From assembly GCA_031292625.1 (NCBI GenBank), contig JARLGU010000065.1, forward strand, positions 26,849-90,848: DNA of 64,000 nucleotides, written 5' to 3'. Shown here piece by piece: positions 61,591-64,000 of the stretch. The stretch's first letter is position 1. Every line of letters starts with the position of its first letter. A program made the position numbers and the translations under genes. Under the pieces are notes generated by a model that did no database searches, had not been told where the DNA came from, and saw only the letters and a program-made list of their open reading frames with translations. Origin of the DNA: Capsulimonadaceae bacterium (GTDB lineage Bacteria; Armatimonadota; Armatimonadia; Armatimonadales; Capsulimonadaceae).

Positions 61591-64000
61591 ATGTGTATAA
61601 GACGCTATCGAAGCCTTTTCTCCGTGCTCCTTGCACTTGGCCTGACCTTTACTGCCACATTGCTTAGCGTACGACCCGACGCCGTACGGGCGGATAGCGC
61701 CGCCGCGCCTGCCCCCTCCGCGACTGAGCATCTGAGCCTGGATCGCACGAACCTTACGCCAGCCGCCGCGTTAGACGCGTCTCCTGCGCCCGTTCAATGG
61801 GAGAATCAGGCGGAGGAGCTTCGAAGCTTCATTAATGGGTTGACGTCAAATATTCTCGGCAGCGGGCAAAAGAGTGGTCCGGCGTGGATGAAAACGACCG
61901 AGCTGAGCCTGGATTTTGCAGAGCACTACCGGCCGCTCTATGCTGTCACCACCATTCAGCCGTTTTCAAGGGCCTGCTCGCCCACGCATACGCTATTTTG
62001 GGAAGGCCGATATGTCAGCCAGATGGACAACAATACCGGCAACCTGGGCATCGGTTACCGAAGGCTGCTGGACCACAATAATTCGCTGGCCGGCGTAAAC
62101 GCCTTTTACGACGCCGGCTTTAACTACAACCTTGCCCGCGCCGGCGCCGGCGCGGAGTACTTCAACAAGCTTGCGGAGTATCGCGCGAACTTCTATCTTC
62201 CCGTCTCCGGCGCACACGTCGTAAGCGCGGCGTACGAGCCCAACGGCGTTTTGTACACTTACGTTCGCGCGGTGCAAGGTTTCGACTACGAGGCGGGGAC
62301 CGCGCTGAGTTTCGCCCGCTGGCTTAATCTGTTTGGCTCGGGCTACGTTTACTACAATCACTACAGTAGCAGTGATGCGGGCTATAAGGTGCGCGGCGTC
62401 GCTCAACTCACACCGCATATCGCCGCGGAATTGGGCTACGATCAGTTGTCGAACGGCTCGTACGCGCAACTCATGTATACGCTCGGCGATGCGCCGGGAC
62501 CGTCACTCTGGGGCGGATCGAAGAGCAAGCCTGGGGCGTCCAGTGACCTATCGTACAAGCTGTTGCAGAAAGTTGATCGCGACACTTCGATCCGAACGGA
62601 AACGTTCACCCGCTTCGTCGCGTATCGTGGCAGCATCCAGGCAACCGTTAAAAACACAACGACGGGCGGCGTGCTGCAGGGCGCTGTCGTGCAGGTGGTT
62701 CAAGGCTCGACTGTCCTCAGTGCCGCGACGACGAACGCTGCAGGCGTCGCGACGTTTGCGAATCTCCCGATGGGCGCTCCGTACGGGATCAAGGCTACGT
62801 ATCTTGGACATGTTGTGACCTCGGATGCGGTGAACGTGTCTAAGAACACCACCCAAGCGGTCGAGTTGGACTTCGCACTTCCAAGCTTTATTGCGACGCT
62901 GACGGTTTTGGACGCCTCGAACAAGCCGATCGCCGGCGCGAGCGTCACCGCAACTCTGACGGGCATCACCGCCAATGCTCGGACGACCGCCGCAGCGGCG
63001 GGTACGACCGTTACCGTCACGACCGACTCCAATGGAACCGCTACGTTTCCTTCCCTTTCTGAGGGAACGTGGACGTTCGTTACGCTTTCGCCGAGCGGTG
63101 AGAGCATTACCTTGCCGTCCGCTCCCGTCGTAAATGGTTCGGCCTATACGGTCGTTCTTCCGGCGAGCGCTGCGATCAAAACGGGCGATATTGATGTTGT
63201 AGTTGAAGATGCGAGCAGTAACGTCCTGAGTGGTGCGTCCGTCACGCTGCAGAACGGATCCACAACAGTTGCGACCGGGACAAGCGATAGCAAGGGCTCG
63301 GTGCTGTTTAGCGGACTAGCACAGCTGGCGGCAGGTTCTACCTATACGGTTACCGTGTCACTGGCAAACTATGTCACATCGAGCGCCGATGTGACAGTCA
63401 CGGGCGGTCAGGACCTGTTGGCTACTGTTAACCTGCCGCGCATCCTCCTAGCCTCGACGATCACGGTGACGAGCGACGGGACGACGGCCGTCTCCGGCGC
63501 GAGCGTGACGTTGAACGGCGTGACGGTTGTAACCGGAGCGAACGGTCAGGCGGCGTTCACGGGCCTGGCGTCCGGCGCGCCGTACCCGTACACGGTGTCG
63601 GCAACGAACTACAACGCGTACAGCGGGAGCGCAACGGCCGGGACGAACGCGACGGCGACGCTGGTTCGCACGTTGGTGAGCGAGACGATCACGGTGACGA
63701 GCGACGGGACGACGCCTATATCCGGAGCGAGCGTGACGCTCAGCGGCGTGACGGTTGTAACCGGCGCGAATGGTCAGGCGGCGTTTAGCGGACTGGCGTC
63801 CGGAGCGTTGTATGCGTACACGGTGTCGGCGGCGAACTACAACGCGTACAGCGGCAGCGCAACAGCCGGGACGAACGCGACGGCGACGCTGGTTCGCACG
63901 TTGGTGAGCGAGACGATCACGGTGACGAGCGACGGGACGACGCCAATCGCTGGCGCGAGCGTGACGCTCAACGGCGTGACGGTTGTAAGCGGCGCGAACG
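61591..64000 (+). CDS. Inverse autotransporter (intimin/invasin-like) adhesin, partial
   Basis: Frame open from ATG 61591 to the window edge (803 codons seen). A signal peptide (SLFSVLLALGLTFTATLLS) is followed by an inverse-autotransporter beta-barrel domain (about 105-300), recognised by LGIGYRRLLDHNNSLAGVNA, FYDAGFNYN, AGAGAEYFNK and AQLTPHIAAELGYDQL. Then come several extracellular Ig- or carboxypeptidase-regulatory-like domains (about 330-620), and from residue 623 tandem 76-residue repeats. Such proteins insert the barrel in the outer membrane and expose the C-terminal passenger. There is little sign of an upstream ribosome-binding site. Total length unknown. Confidence 0.82.
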   Translation, partial: MCIRRYRSLFSVLLALGLTFTATLLSVRPDAVRADSAAAPAPSATEHLSLDRTNLTPAAALDASPAPVQWENQAEELRSFINGLTSNILGSGQKSGPAWMKTTELSLDFAEHYRPLYAVTTIQPFSRACSPTHTLFWEGRYVSQMDNNTGNLGIGYRRLLDHNNSLAGVNAFYDAGFNYNLARAGAGAEYFNKLAEYRANFYLPVSGAHVVSAAYEPNGVLYTYVRAVQGFDYEAGTALSFARWLNLFGSGYVYYNHYSSSDAGYKVRGVAQLTPHIAAELGYDQLSNGSYAQLMYTLGDAPGPSLWGGSKSKPGASSDLSYKLLQKVDRDTSIRTETFTRFVAYRGSIQATVKNTTTGGVLQGAVVQVVQGSTVLSAATTNAAGVATFANLPMGAPYGIKATYLGHVVTSDAVNVSKNTTQAVELDFALPSFIATLTVLDASNKPIAGASVTATLTGITANARTTAAAAGTTVTVTTDSNGTATFPSLSEGTWTFVTLSPSGESITLPSAPVVNGSAYTVVLPASAAIKTGDIDVVVEDASSNVLSGASVTLQNGSTTVATGTSDSKGSVLFSGLAQLAAGSTYTVTVSLANYVTSSADVTVTGGQDLLATVNLPRILLASTITVTSDGTTAVSGASVTLNGVTVVTGANGQAAFTGLASGAPYPYTVSATNYNAYSGSATAGTNATATLVRTLVSETITVTSDGTTPISGASVTLSGVTVVTGANGQAAFSGLASGALYAYTVSAANYNAYSGSATAGTNATATLVRTLVSETITVTSDGTTPIAGASVTLNGVTVVSGAN
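63457..64000 (+). repeat. 228-bp tandem repeats in the invasin-like gene
   Basis: Repeat copies start at 63457, 63685 and 63913 (the last cut by the window edge), exactly 228 bp or 76 residues apart, and are nearly identical in DNA. Each encodes TITVTSDGTT, then GASVTL and GVTVVTGANGQAAF, and YNAYSGSATAGTNATATLVR. High nucleotide identity suggests recent duplication or homogenisation, and copy number may vary. Confidence 0.95.

Noticed and set aside
1..64000. tRNA, rRNA and CRISPR arrays
   Set aside because: I looked for T-arm and anticodon-like segments and for regularly spaced repeats and found none that hold; this was by eye, so a tRNAscan or CRISPR tool could still find a missed one.

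Overview
The window looks like chromosomal DNA of a diderm, moderately GC-rich bacterium. A TonB-ExbB-ExbD set and an inverse-autotransporter adhesin imply an outer membrane. A type II prepilin-like protein beside a LacI regulator and a glycoside hydrolase, large TPR membrane proteins, and uroporphyrinogen-decarboxylase-like and PhyH genes near AraC/GntR regulators together suggest Armatimonadota (Capsulimonas-like). That placement is inference from gene content; no rRNA or tRNA was recognised to test it.

Layout. 1-19 kb is accessory and regulatory: a GntR/LacI-type regulator cut by the left edge, a GH38 alpha-mannosidase, an AEC transporter, a TIM-barrel isomerase-like protein, a GAF-PAS-PAS-GGDEF diguanylate cyclase, a cobalamin-riboswitch-controlled exbB-exbD-tonB operon, a URO-D-like/PhyH pair divergent from an AraC regulator, a large membrane protein and a SpoIIE-type phosphatase. 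Two copies of a structured dispersed repeat lie at 1059-1470 and 11298-11523. 19-32 kb holds trxB, two tandem TMTC-like membrane/TPR proteins, a macro-domain protein, a DUF1573/redoxin pair, purE with a TPR gene, a YihY-like protein and a DciA-like protein.

32-45 kb is a chromosome-maintenance block: a c-di-GMP riboswitch ahead of a FlgM-like gene, then parA-parB with two parS-like palindromes, cinA, thpR-recA-recX-GNAT, and further on cspA and recF. A complete corrinoid methyltransferase operon (mtaC-mtaA-mtaB type) sits inside it. Upstream of recF is an AT-rich tract and nine GATTCAC heptamers, a candidate origin or regulatory array. 45-54 kb carries HAD and metallo-beta-lactamase hydrolases, an M3-like peptidase, nadB, comEA and leuS. 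54-61 kb is a LacI-controlled set: a regulator with a very clear promoter and paired operators, translationally coupled to a prepilin-like protein and followed by a GH42-like enzyme and two ABC-2 permeases. The right edge cuts an intimin/invasin-like protein with 228-bp tandem repeats.

Connecting themes: B12 appears twice, as a riboswitch on the TonB energy system and as the cofactor of the methyltransferase operon. Cyclic di-GMP also appears twice, as a synthase and as a riboswitch on a FlgM-like anti-sigma factor.
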